Positions 39,641 to 48,797 of a stretch of DNA of 64,000 nt are shown here, piece after piece. Position 1 is the stretch's first letter, and the number at the start of each line of letters is the position of its first letter. The stretch is from Candidatus Rifleibacteriota bacterium (GTDB taxonomy: Bacteria > Muiribacteriota > Ozemobacteria > Ozemobacterales > Ozemobacteraceae). Location of the stretch: assembly GCA_015233155.1 (NCBI GenBank), contig JADFYG010000004.1, forward strand, positions 98,005 through 162,004. Reading direction: 5' to 3'. The position numbers were made by a program, and so were the translations under genes. The notes under the pieces were generated by a model. It was not told where the DNA came from and did not search any database. It saw only the letters and a program-made list of their open reading frames with translations.

Positions 39641-39721
39641 TTATATGGCAATCCGTTTGTGTGTTGGTTCGTTAATGAAAGCGTGATCATGAATCTAATT
39701 ATCAATTCAGGGAGGAAAATT

Positions 39722-42331
39722 ATGATGCAAAGACCAACTCAAGTTGTCAGACCGAAATGTGCTGATACCAAACGAGTGCCCGAACGACACGTTTTTTATC
39801 CGACGATAAGGGCTCACAGGGGTTTAATTGCTATTCTGATTTTCCTCACTATTTGGGCCCCGTCATTTCTTGTCGCACAGCCCTATCCCTCATCTCCTAA
39901 CGGGACAATATCTAATTCCGGTGGCGATGATGGTGACAAAAGTCTTTCACCATATTTTCTTGTGAAGAGTGACGATCCTGCTCTGGATCAGCTTCCGCTC
40001 AAATCTTCCGCGGCCGACGTTAAGATTGCCGGTGTCATAGCGGACATCAATGTCTCACAGGTCTATAAAAATGAGGGTAAGAAGCCTATTGAGGCGATTT
40101 ATGTCTTCCCGGCGTCTACTCGTGCGGCTGTATACGGTCTCAAGATGACGATTGCTGATCGCACCATCGTTGCTGTGATCAAGAAAAAAGAAGAAGCCCG
40201 TCAGGAATATGAGCAGGCCAAGCGTCAAGGCAAGAGTGCCTCGTTGCTCGAACAGGAGAGGCCCAATGTTTTCACTATGAACGTGGCCAACATACTTCCC
40301 GGCGACGAAATCAAGGTCGAGATGAAATACACAGAGCTGCTGGTGCCATCTGAAGGTGTCTACGAGCTCGTGTACCCGACAGTCGTAGGTCCCAGATATA
40401 ATAATCCGGCGACTTCCTCCGATCCGAAAAGGCAGGAAAATTGGGTGGCTAACCCATATCTGAAGGAGGGGGAGGCTCCGAAAACCACCTTTGACATAAA
40501 GGTGGCGCTCTCGGCTGGTCTGCCTATCCAGGAAGCCGTCTGTGAGACCCACAAGGTTAACGTAGCTTATGAAGGCCAGAGTTTCGCTCGCATTACTCTG
40601 GATCCATCCGAAAAATATGGTGGAAATCGTGATTTTATCCTGAAATACCGTTTGGCAGGTGGAAAGGTCGAGTCAGGTTTGTTGTTGACGCAGGGTGACA
40701 AAGAAAACTTTTTCCTCCTGATGGTTCAGCCTCCGAAGCGTGTTGAGCCGAAGCAACTTCCAAAACGCGAATACATCTTTATTGTCGACATATCCGGTTC
40801 CATGCATGGTTTTCCTCTTGAAATTTCCAAAAATCTATTGAAGAGTCTTATCGGCAATCTGAAGCCGACTGATGTCTTCAATGTCCTGCTTTTTGCGGGA
40901 AGCGCCCAGGTTCTTTCTGAAAGCGGTTCTTTGCCAGCGAATGAAGAAAATATCAAAAAAGCCATTGACGTCATTACCAGGCAGGAGGGCGGTGGGGGCA
41001 CAGAACTTCTGCCGGCGCTGCGAAAGGCGCTTGATCTGCCTCGAACGCCGAATACTTCGCGAACAATGATTATTGCGACCGACGGTTTCGTATCTGTAGA
41101 AAACGATGCGTTTGACCTGGTTCGCAAGAATCTTGGTAACGCCAACTTCTTTTCATTCGGTATAGGAACATCGGTCAACCGCCACCTCATGGAGGGGTTA
41201 GCGCGTGCCGGAATGGGTGAACCGTTCATTATCTCGAAGCCCGACCAGGCCGCAGCGCAAGCCGAAAAGTTTCGAAAATATGTTGAAACGCCGGTTTTGA
41301 CAAGTGTCAAGGCTGACTTCGGAGACTTCGATGTCCATGCGGTCGAGCCGCCCGCGATACCTGATGTTCTTGCTGAAAGGCCGGTCATAGTTTTCGGCAA
41401 ATGGAAAGGCAAGACAGAAGGCACAATCACTGTGAGTGGTGTAAGCGGTGAGGGAGAATACAAACAGACCTTTGATGTTGCGTCGACGAAGCCGATGGAG
41501 GAAAATTCCGCGCTGCGTTATCTCTGGGCACGGCATCGTATAGCTGTCCTGTCAGATTTCAACACGTTGCGCAATGATAAAGAGATCGTCGAAGAGGTTA
41601 CGAAACTTGGGCTCGATTATAATCTGCTGACTGCCTACACCTCATTCGTAGCGGTCGACAGCCTGGTTCGTACTCAGCAGCCTTCAACGCAGGTGAAACA
41701 AGCTCTGCCGTTGCCGGAAGGCGTATCCAATCTGGCAGTTGGAGGGGCGGTCATGTCGAAACAGATGGCCCTTTCTTCGTCTGCACCAGGTGGGGCTGCT
41801 CCGGAGATGAGCTTTGATTCATCCCGCTCCATGGAAAAGGAGGAATATGCTCCCTCGGCTGAGTTTAAATCACGTGGAATTTCAGCATCTCCGATGCCGT
41901 CAACTCCACCCCCTCCTCCGCCCCCTATGAAGAAATTCGACAAACCCGCCAGAATCGTCAATGCAACAGTGGCCAATGATAAGAGCGATGCGAAAGCAGC
42001 CGGTGAGAAGGTCACTATCGGCGGGATCATGGCGAGCGGCAAACTTACAGTTGATGCGGTTCGTGCAATATTTGAGAAGAAAATCCAGGAATTAACGGAT
42101 CTGTATAAGAAGACTCGTGCGACGAATCTGAAACTTGCCGGGAAACTGGGTCTGGAACTCAAGATCGCTCCGAATGGTTCGGTGCGAACGGTCAAGATCA
42201 TCACCAACGAAGTGAGTGACAAGGGGTTCGAAAAGGACGTGATAGATCTGGTAAAAGGTATTACCTTTGATAAGCCGGGTAGTTCGGATGATATTGAGAT
42301 AACTGTTGTGTTCACTTTCTCGACAAACTGA
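39722..42331 (+). CDS. VIT and vWA domain protein with C-terminal AgmX/PglI-like domain
   Basis: VIT-like IAGVIADINVSQVYKNEGKKPIEAIYVFPAS, MIDAS EYIFIVDISGSMHG, poly-Pro linker, C-terminal LGLELKIAPNGSVRTVKIITNEVSDKGFEKDVIDLVKGITFD. ATG 39722 preceded by GGAGG. Confidence 0.9.
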   Translation: MMQRPTQVVRPKCADTKRVPERHVFYPTIRAHRGLIAILIFLTIWAPSFLVAQPYPSSPNGTISNSGGDDGDKSLSPYFLVKSDDPALDQLPLKSSAADVKIAGVIADINVSQVYKNEGKKPIEAIYVFPASTRAAVYGLKMTIADRTIVAVIKKKEEARQEYEQAKRQGKSASLLEQERPNVFTMNVANILPGDEIKVEMKYTELLVPSEGVYELVYPTVVGPRYNNPATSSDPKRQENWVANPYLKEGEAPKTTFDIKVALSAGLPIQEAVCETHKVNVAYEGQSFARITLDPSEKYGGNRDFILKYRLAGGKVESGLLLTQGDKENFFLLMVQPPKRVEPKQLPKREYIFIVDISGSMHGFPLEISKNLLKSLIGNLKPTDVFNVLLFAGSAQVLSESGSLPANEENIKKAIDVITRQEGGGGTELLPALRKALDLPRTPNTSRTMIIATDGFVSVENDAFDLVRKNLGNANFFSFGIGTSVNRHLMEGLARAGMGEPFIISKPDQAAAQAEKFRKYVETPVLTSVKADFGDFDVHAVEPPAIPDVLAERPVIVFGKWKGKTEGTITVSGVSGEGEYKQTFDVASTKPMEENSALRYLWARHRIAVLSDFNTLRNDKEIVEEVTKLGLDYNLLTAYTSFVAVDSLVRTQQPSTQVKQALPLPEGVSNLAVGGAVMSKQMALSSSAPGGAAPEMSFDSSRSMEKEEYAPSAEFKSRGISASPMPSTPPPPPPPMKKFDKPARIVNATVANDKSDAKAAGEKVTIGGIMASGKLTVDAVRAIFEKKIQELTDLYKKTRATNLKLAGKLGLELKIAPNGSVRTVKIITNEVSDKGFEKDVIDLVKGITFDKPGSSDDIEITVVFTFSTN

Positions 42332-42340
42332 TTGGTACAA

Positions 42341-42384
42341 AAGCAAACCGTCGAGCCGTTAATACGGCTCGACGGTTTGCTTTT
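42341..42384. terminator. bidirectional rho-independent terminator between convergent genes
   Basis: AAGCAAACCGTCGAGCCGT-TAAT-ACGGCTCGACGGTTTGCTT, 19-bp perfect stem followed by TTTT. Confidence 0.93.
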
Positions 42385-42396
42385 AAGATTGAAAGC

Positions 42397-42966
42397 TCAG
42401 TCGAAGAGTGTAACTTCGCCGGGCTTTTTGATCTGTTCCGTGGCCTGCTGACAAAAATTCTCTTCATCACGTATAACGTTCCCTGCAAATGAGGTTGGGA
42501 TGCGCTTAACAAAGACGTCGAAGGTGTCTGTGTGGAAAAGGATGCGTCGTGTCACTGTTCCGCCTGTACTCTGACTGATAAGCGGAATGCGATCGATTGA
42601 CAGGAACTTCGTTACAAAATCGACATTCTTTACGCCCGTGCCCTTCTCCTGGGGGACACCAGGCAGCACGTGACCGCCTCCGAAAATCTTCGCTTTCAAA
42701 CAATCCCGCCGCGCTCCTATTTTCAGCAATTCGTTTATCAGTTTTTCCATGGCATTGATACCGAAGCGGGAGCTGTCGTCATATGCGTAGTAATTGACTT
42801 CGCCGGGCAGCAAAATGTGATTCATTCCTGCTACATGATGAACCATGTCGTATATACATGCCGAAACGCATGAACCGAGAACAGTCTGAAAAATGACGTG
42901 ATCGCGCGTTGCTACGAGGTCGCCGATTGACACGTGGATAATCCGCTTAGTTACTTCCTCGGTCAT
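42397..42966 (-). CDS. cheD: chemoreceptor glutamine deamidase CheD
   Basis: VSIGDLVATRDHVIFQTVLGSCVSACIYDMVHHVAGMNHILLP...RFGINAMEKLINELLKIGARRDCLKAKIFGGGHVL. Confidence 0.93.
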   Translation of the reverse strand: MTEEVTKRIIHVSIGDLVATRDHVIFQTVLGSCVSACIYDMVHHVAGMNHILLPGEVNYYAYDDSSRFGINAMEKLINELLKIGARRDCLKAKIFGGGHVLPGVPQEKGTGVKNVDFVTKFLSIDRIPLISQSTGGTVTRRILFHTDTFDVFVKRIPTSFAGNVIRDEENFCQQATEQIKKPGEVTLFD

Positions 42967-43032
42967 GATGGTAATATCATCGGAAGACTTACGGCGGCGG
43001 CAAAGCGCTTCCCATCTATGGTCATGGCTTTT

Positions 43033-44622
43033 TTACGGCTTCACAGTAACAGAGCCCGTGCGCGCATCCCAGGTACAGCGGCTTGCCAGCAAATGCATGG
43101 TTAAACCTGCCAGCGCTACTGTCTGCCGTGGGCCGGATGCATCCATGAGCCCCTTGCGTGTCACATATGCGCGATGTGTGAGTCCGCGGGCGTCAAGGAT
43201 CAGAATAGACGGCTGATCACTCATTGGAAGGGGAGAAAAAAGGCCGTCAGAAAGCAACTCCGCGCGAGCGCCCCGGTCTATCAATATGCCGACGGAGAAG
43301 GGATGGTTGGCCATAGCCCACAACAAACCACCTATCCGATTTTCTATGAGATCCGGAGTTTCAAAAGCTCGATTTACTACGATCGCTCCGCTGAAAAGAT
43401 CACGACCTGGAACCAGCGCCAGTCGCCCCCCTTGCAAAGCGAGAGCATCGCCGTCGAGATTGACAACCTCTACCAGACCGACGCGAGCGGATTCGGACGA
43501 CAACCCATCGATTAACATAGCCTCGTAATGGTGGGCTGGCGGCATCGGAAAGACGCTCTCGGCGTTGTCCGGAATGATTGCAATATTGTGGCCCGTGATA
43601 TTATATAAAAACCCCTCGGTGAGCATGTCGCACGACAGATGTGTAACAATCGGGGGTTTTCCTTGCGAGCCATTCACCTCGCTTTTTCGTTCATTCGAAA
43701 CTGGTTGTCTGTAAGTCGCGATCGGGGAAAAATCACTCCGGATAGATACTACGCTCGAAGCCGTACGCGAAAGAAATATGGCGGAACCTTCGCCTCCGAC
43801 GAGGCCAAAATCATTGCCATCGACCAGTAGCGTCGTTTTTTCGTCCAAGCCGATTCCAAGGATATTTGCACCGGATGCTTGTGTGGAAAATTGCGCAATA
43901 AGAACACCCAGGCGAGCAACACCGCCAACCCGACTCGACCGCGGCTGTATTATGACACCGGACAAAAATCCCAGGCCTGCCTCTTGGGAAAGTCCGTTCC
44001 CGGCTGTTCCGTCTCTTATAAGAGACGCGGCAGAAGCATATCCTGCTCCGCGGAGGGCTTCCATGCCAGGACCTTCGCCGGCTCCGCTTTCGGCAGCAAT
44101 CTTAATATCAGGGCGTTCGCACACGTCGGCGACCCAGCGAATAGCCTCTCCTTTGGCAGCGAAGGGTTTGCCTGCGGCATGCAGGCGGCGTAATGTCGTC
44201 ACGAGTTTGGAGCCCTGCCAGGTGTTAAGTAATACTGACAGGGGGCGGTCAGCCAAAAAAATTGCATCGGCTGCTTCTACACGCGAAAGAATCGCTTCGG
44301 AATCAGCCTCGAAACGCGTGCCGATCGTAAGATGTTCTGCGGAGCGAGCCCCTATTTCACGCAAGTATTCCGCAACTCGCCCCGTTTCGTCGACCGGAGA
44401 CACGATCAAAACATTTCCGCCGCCTGATAATTCGATCAGTCGTTTGTAGGCATTTTCGCACCAGCTTCCTGGAGTGAAATCTTCGTTACCGCCACCTATA
44501 AGCAGCACGATACCGCTTCCCGCATGGGCGGTGGGGAAAAGGCTAAGTCCAAAGACTAAAAACATAAGTCCCGTGAGCAGTAATCCCCGGGACTTCAGAC
44601 GTTTTGTCAATATTATCGGCAT
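43033..44622 (-). CDS. cyanophycinase-like (peptidase S51 fold) secreted protein, catalytic residues apparently lost
   Basis: IVLLIGGGNEDF...GNVLIVSPVDE...AIFLADRPLSVLLNTWQGSKLVTTLRRLHAAGKPFAAKGEAIRWVAD...GLGFLSGVIIQPRSSRVGGVARLGVLI...ILGIGLDEKTTLLVDGNDFGLVG, collinear with cyanophycinases. Confidence 0.75.
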   Translation of the reverse strand: MPIILTKRLKSRGLLLTGLMFLVFGLSLFPTAHAGSGIVLLIGGGNEDFTPGSWCENAYKRLIELSGGGNVLIVSPVDETGRVAEYLREIGARSAEHLTIGTRFEADSEAILSRVEAADAIFLADRPLSVLLNTWQGSKLVTTLRRLHAAGKPFAAKGEAIRWVADVCERPDIKIAAESGAGEGPGMEALRGAGYASAASLIRDGTAGNGLSQEAGLGFLSGVIIQPRSSRVGGVARLGVLIAQFSTQASGANILGIGLDEKTTLLVDGNDFGLVGGEGSAIFLSRTASSVVSIRSDFSPIATYRQPVSNERKSEVNGSQGKPPIVTHLSCDMLTEGFLYNITGHNIAIIPDNAESVFPMPPAHHYEAMLIDGLSSESARVGLVEVVNLDGDALALQGGRLALVPGRDLFSGAIVVNRAFETPDLIENRIGGLLWAMANHPFSVGILIDRGARAELLSDGLFSPLPMSDQPSILILDARGLTHRAYVTRKGLMDASGPRQTVALAGLTMHLLASRCTWDARTGSVTVKP

Positions 44623-44639
44623 CTTCGAATCGTACCGCG

Positions 44640-45914
44640 TTAGCTGTCCCTGCGCAATACCTTCTTTTCTATTTTTCTCGCGGCATTTTTGAGCGCTTCC
44701 ATCGAAGTTTTCTGACCGGTCATGATTGCTTCCATTTCGGGATTGATGATGTCTTCCAATACGTCAGAATGTGTTACGATGGGATTCGCCACGGCGGATT
44801 TCATCTGTTCGAGGAATTTCATCAGGTTGGGGTCATCATATTTCACGAGATCGTAAGATTTCAGGTTTACAGGTATTTGATTGAGCGCCTTACACCATCG
44901 TGCATGTACTTCGGCAGATGTGAAGTAGGTCAGGAAATCGAAACATGCCTGTTGGTTCTTAGATGTGTTGAAGATCACGACATTGGTACCGCCGACGTTG
45001 GTCGAAGTGCCCGCCGGACCTGCCGGAATGAGGCCGACACCAAATTCGATGCCTGAGTTGGTAAATTTAGGTAAGTTCCAGGGGCCGGAAAAAATCATGG
45101 CATATTTGCCATTAACGAAGCCTGAGTCCGGACTTATAGACCCAGCACGCCAGCTTCCGGCCTCGATCTTGTGAGTATTGTACAAGCTTGATTTAAGGTC
45201 CATGGCGGCTATGGCTTCTTTCGAATCGAGAAGGCATGTCACTCCATCGCTTGCGATGATTTTTGCGCCGAACGTATTGAAGAACGGAAGTGTCCACCAT
45301 AGAGTGTTGTCCATGGCGAAGGCGAATCTTCCCTGAGTCGGATCGGTCAATTTCTTTCCCTGCTCAATGAATTCATCCCAGGTTTTCGGTGGAGCATCCG
45401 GGTTCAGACCAGCCTCACGAAACATTTTCTTGTTATAAAACAGTGCCACGCATGTTGTCTGATCGGGTAATCCGAAGTATTTTCCATCGATGAAATTCGT
45501 TCCAAGGGGAGCTGCCAGATACTGGTCACGAATTTTGTCAAAGCCGAGAGCAGCCAGATCTACGAGTGCATTTTTTCGGGCCAGTTCACAGACGAATGAC
45601 CAGTCAACGCGAGCCATGTCAGGGCCGCGCTCAACGGTCAGAGCAGTTTTGAGTTTAGCTTTATGACCGTCGAAAGGTAGGCGGGTCGCTTGCACTGTAT
45701 AGGACGCGTTGGATTTTTCCCAATCTTTGATGATTTCTTTGAGTATCATCTCTTCCTGATCGCCATACGTGTGCCAGAAATTCAGTATTATTCGGCCGTC
45801 GGCCGTTTTCTCTTCACGATGCCCACAGCCCACCAGAGTAAGAAAGCTTACGAACAGAAGCGGCAGTGCAAACAGAAGAAGGAGACGGGAGAGTAAATTC
45901 GGTTTAATAATCAT
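44640..45914 (-). CDS. ABC transporter extracellular sugar-binding protein
   Basis: Lipobox-like LVGCG; ILNFWHTYGDQEEMILKEIIKDWEK...NKKMFREAGLNPDAPPKTWDEFIEQGKKL. Confidence 0.92.
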   Translation of the reverse strand: MIIKPNLLSRLLLLFALPLLFVSFLTLVGCGHREEKTADGRIILNFWHTYGDQEEMILKEIIKDWEKSNASYTVQATRLPFDGHKAKLKTALTVERGPDMARVDWSFVCELARKNALVDLAALGFDKIRDQYLAAPLGTNFIDGKYFGLPDQTTCVALFYNKKMFREAGLNPDAPPKTWDEFIEQGKKLTDPTQGRFAFAMDNTLWWTLPFFNTFGAKIIASDGVTCLLDSKEAIAAMDLKSSLYNTHKIEAGSWRAGSISPDSGFVNGKYAMIFSGPWNLPKFTNSGIEFGVGLIPAGPAGTSTNVGGTNVVIFNTSKNQQACFDFLTYFTSAEVHARWCKALNQIPVNLKSYDLVKYDDPNLMKFLEQMKSAVANPIVTHSDVLEDIINPEMEAIMTGQKTSMEALKNAARKIEKKVLRRDS

Positions 45915-45921
45915 TCTGATA

Positions 45922-47166
45922 TTATTCCTTAACTGCGCCCTGGGTCATGCCTTCGATGAAATACCGTTGCGCGATCAAAAATAATATCACGATTGGTACA
46001 ACCGAGAAACACGATGCCGACATTATCAGACCCAGGTCGGAAGTGTATTGTCCACGGAACAGGGACAGAGCGACCGGAAGTGTGATGCTCAAGGGTTCCT
46101 GGAAGTCCGTCACTATAAGCTGCCACAAAAAGTTCGACCAGTGAAATAAAAATGTCAGCAGAAACAGTGTGAGAAGAATCGGCATTGAGAGCGGAATGAT
46201 GACTATCCGGAATATCTGCCACTCGCTCGCTCCGTCGATGCGGGCTGCCTCAATGAGAGAACTGGGGATCGTTTCCATGAATTGTTTCAGCATGAAAACG
46301 CCGAATACAGAGGCCAGATGAGGCAGGAACATAGCCCATTTAGTTCCGAATAACCCCATTTTGCATATCATGAAAAACTGGGGAACCATAAACATCATGC
46401 CTGGAATCATCATGGTTGCCATGAAGATACCGAACATCGTGCTTTTGTAGGGCAGCTCTTTTTTGGCAAATACATAGCCGGCCATAGATGCAAACAAAGT
46501 AACGAAAAATGCAGCAGTGGAAGCAACTATCAAGCTATTCAAAAAGTATGTGCCGAAATTTTTCTTTTGCTCTTCAGCATCTTCCTTATTTTGGGGTTTG
46601 GCATCAGATGCGGTATTTCCAGGTTCTATTTTGAGAACCTTCTTGAAATTATTTAATGTCGGATTTGTCGGCACCACGTCGAAAGGATTGGAAATATTTA
46701 TTTTCAGTTCGGTTCCGGATGGCTTGAATGAGGTGCAAACCATCCAGAAGAATGGAAACAGCACGACAATGACTCCGACCATGAGTGCCTCATACAGGAA
46801 CATTGTTTTCAGAAACTCTCCGCGCAGTATGATGGGGGTCCGGAGCCAGCGAGCGACAACCCAAAACACAAGGGCCGCAGTCAGCAGAAATTTGAAAAAA
46901 GAGACCGCTGGGTTGAATGCCTCCATTCGTCTTCCAGCCGGGGTAAGCAGTATTGGGATTTCGGATGAAGTGGCGCTGTTTTTTACTACGGTCTGATCGG
47001 TAATGGGAGGTAGCTCCGCAGCGGCAGGGGCTTCAGTTGTCGTCGATACGGCCAGCAACATGCTTCCCAAACGCAACATCTGGCTGCAAAGGCCTGTAGA
47101 TATGAGTATCAACCCTATCAGGAGAAGGCAGAATAACAGCACGCGAGTTGGCGCTGAAGATGTCAT
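45922..47166 (-). CDS. ABC transporter permease (MalG-like) with N-terminal extension
   Basis: MalG-type EAA loop SLIEAARIDGASEWQIFRIVIIPLSMPIL; about 130-aa extra N-terminal region with hydrophobic segments. Confidence 0.92.
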   Translation of the reverse strand: MTSSAPTRVLLFCLLLIGLILISTGLCSQMLRLGSMLLAVSTTTEAPAAAELPPITDQTVVKNSATSSEIPILLTPAGRRMEAFNPAVSFFKFLLTAALVFWVVARWLRTPIILRGEFLKTMFLYEALMVGVIVVLFPFFWMVCTSFKPSGTELKINISNPFDVVPTNPTLNNFKKVLKIEPGNTASDAKPQNKEDAEEQKKNFGTYFLNSLIVASTAAFFVTLFASMAGYVFAKKELPYKSTMFGIFMATMMIPGMMFMVPQFFMICKMGLFGTKWAMFLPHLASVFGVFMLKQFMETIPSSLIEAARIDGASEWQIFRIVIIPLSMPILLTLFLLTFLFHWSNFLWQLIVTDFQEPLSITLPVALSLFRGQYTSDLGLIMSASCFSVVPIVILFLIAQRYFIEGMTQGAVKE

Positions 47167-47178
47167 TGCATTATCTCC

Positions 47179-48132
47179 TCAGGCCTTATCGCCTGCTACG
47201 AACTTTTTCTGGAGCCATGTAAGCAGAAGTGTGATTGCGAGCAGAACATATGAGATGGCGGCTGCATAACCGTGTCGACCACCATCGAATTGCTTGTACA
47301 AATAATAACCCGCTACCTGCGTTGAGCCCAGTGTTTCGCCACCAAGAACGATCTGTGGGCCTCCCGCGGTCATTGCGTATATCTCCGTGAATGCGTTGAG
47401 CGAGCCTATTATGCCGGTGACCCCCATAAAAAAAAGAATGGGTTTCAGAAGAGGAAGAGTTATCAACCAGAACTGATCCCACTTTGAAGCGCCATCAATA
47501 TCTGCCGCTTCATAAACGGCCTCCGGAATATTTTGCAGTGCCGCGAGGAAGAGGACCATTCCGAAGCCTGCGCCTTTTAGCACCATAGCTATTATGACTG
47601 CTGGAAGTGCGGTAAAAGGGCTGGAAAGCATGCCTCCATTGTTGAAAAACTGATCACCGCCAAAAAAATAGGTTGTAATCTGGGCCAACGCCCCATATTT
47701 GGGCGCATAGATGAGAGTCCAGATAACTCCTACCACTAACATGTCGAGTATATTGGGCAGAAAGAAAGCGCTACGAAAGAAGTTTCTGCCGGCCAGCTTG
47801 TTGTGTAACAGCAGAGCAAGCATCAGCGAGGCACCAATACCGAGAGGGATGCTTAGGCCACCATAAATGAATGTGACAGCGATCGACCACCAGAAGGCAG
47901 GGTCGTTTAGCTTGAATGCGCCTTCTTCAAAATGAAAGCCAAGAAGATTTACGTAATTTTCGAAACCGACGAAATGCAGATTCGATAAACCGAAACCCTT
48001 TGAGGCGTCAAAAAAACTCAGATAAAACGAGTAAATGATCGGGAATATCAGAAAAATAGCGAACAGAATCAGAAACGGAGACAAAAATATCAGAGAACTG
48101 ATTGTTTCTCGATGGTTGCTGGGTGCGCTCAC
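47179..48132 (-). CDS. ABC transporter permease (MalF/UgpA-like)
   Basis: EAADIDGASKWDQFWLITLPLLKPILFF EAA loop; multiple TMs. Confidence 0.92.
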   Translation of the reverse strand: MSAPSNHRETISSLIFLSPFLILFAIFLIFPIIYSFYLSFFDASKGFGLSNLHFVGFENYVNLLGFHFEEGAFKLNDPAFWWSIAVTFIYGGLSIPLGIGASLMLALLLHNKLAGRNFFRSAFFLPNILDMLVVGVIWTLIYAPKYGALAQITTYFFGGDQFFNNGGMLSSPFTALPAVIIAMVLKGAGFGMVLFLAALQNIPEAVYEAADIDGASKWDQFWLITLPLLKPILFFMGVTGIIGSLNAFTEIYAMTAGGPQIVLGGETLGSTQVAGYYLYKQFDGGRHGYAAAISYVLLAITLLLTWLQKKFVAGDKA

Positions 48133-48154
48133 GTGTTTTGCCCTCCAAGTGTGG

Positions 48155-48784
48155 TCATGGCGATTCTATCACAAAGCAGGGAAAATCCAGTTCATTAAGC
48201 CGACGCGATAAACCTTCGGCCTCAGCTTCGGTCTTGAATGGACCGAGATAGACGCGATACATTTCGAACTGTTCGCTTGGGGAAGCCAAGGTGGCTGTAA
48301 ATCCATCGGCTTTCAAATGGTCGTATGTGGATCGTGCTGACTCGTCGTCAACATATGCCCCGAGTTGAACAATGAAGCTTGGGGGGGAGTGCGGGGAGGC
48401 CTTTTTTTCAGGAGAGGATTGGGAATTCTCGGAGGAGTCTGTAATCCCCGAGACTTCAGTCGTTTGGTCCTCCGGTAGAAAAGTGCCCGGTTTGCCGGTG
48501 GTGATAGCGGATTGCCCAGTATCAGTGGTGAGAGGACTTGCTTTAAATCCGGGGCGGGCTCGGTTTGTTGAACTCTTACTAGAAAAACTTCCATGAGTGG
48601 AAGCCGGAATAGCAAAACCTTCTGATTTTGTCATATGGGTGCCGGGTCGCGCCGAATCCACCAGCAGCCAGCCGCCGACGGCCAATAAAAATACGAGCAG
48701 CAGATAAACTACCCACTCGTGTCCTTTTTCCGGAACGACACCACAAGGTGGCCCCCAATCGAAATCGCGTCGTGTGGAAGTCAT
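48155..48784 (-). CDS. SPOR-domain membrane protein
   Basis: TM WVVYLLLVFLLAVGGWLLVD; C-terminal FIVQLGAYVDDESARSTYDHLKADGFTATLASPSEQFEMYRVYLGPFKTEAEAEGLSRRL; ATG 48784 avoids overlap with the upstream gene. Confidence 0.85.
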   Translation of the reverse strand: MTSTRRDFDWGPPCGVVPEKGHEWVVYLLLVFLLAVGGWLLVDSARPGTHMTKSEGFAIPASTHGSFSSKSSTNRARPGFKASPLTTDTGQSAITTGKPGTFLPEDQTTEVSGITDSSENSQSSPEKKASPHSPPSFIVQLGAYVDDESARSTYDHLKADGFTATLASPSEQFEMYRVYLGPFKTEAEAEGLSRRLNELDFPCFVIESP

Positions 48785-48797
48785 GGTTGCATGGTTG

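Noticed and set aside
40726-41463. 245-aa minus-strand ORF within the VIT/vWA gene
   Set aside because: Antisense shadow; the plus strand has intact VIT and vWA motifs.
43778-44449. 223-aa plus-strand ORF within the cyanophycinase-like gene
   Set aside because: Antisense shadow with Ser/Arg/Pro-biased composition.
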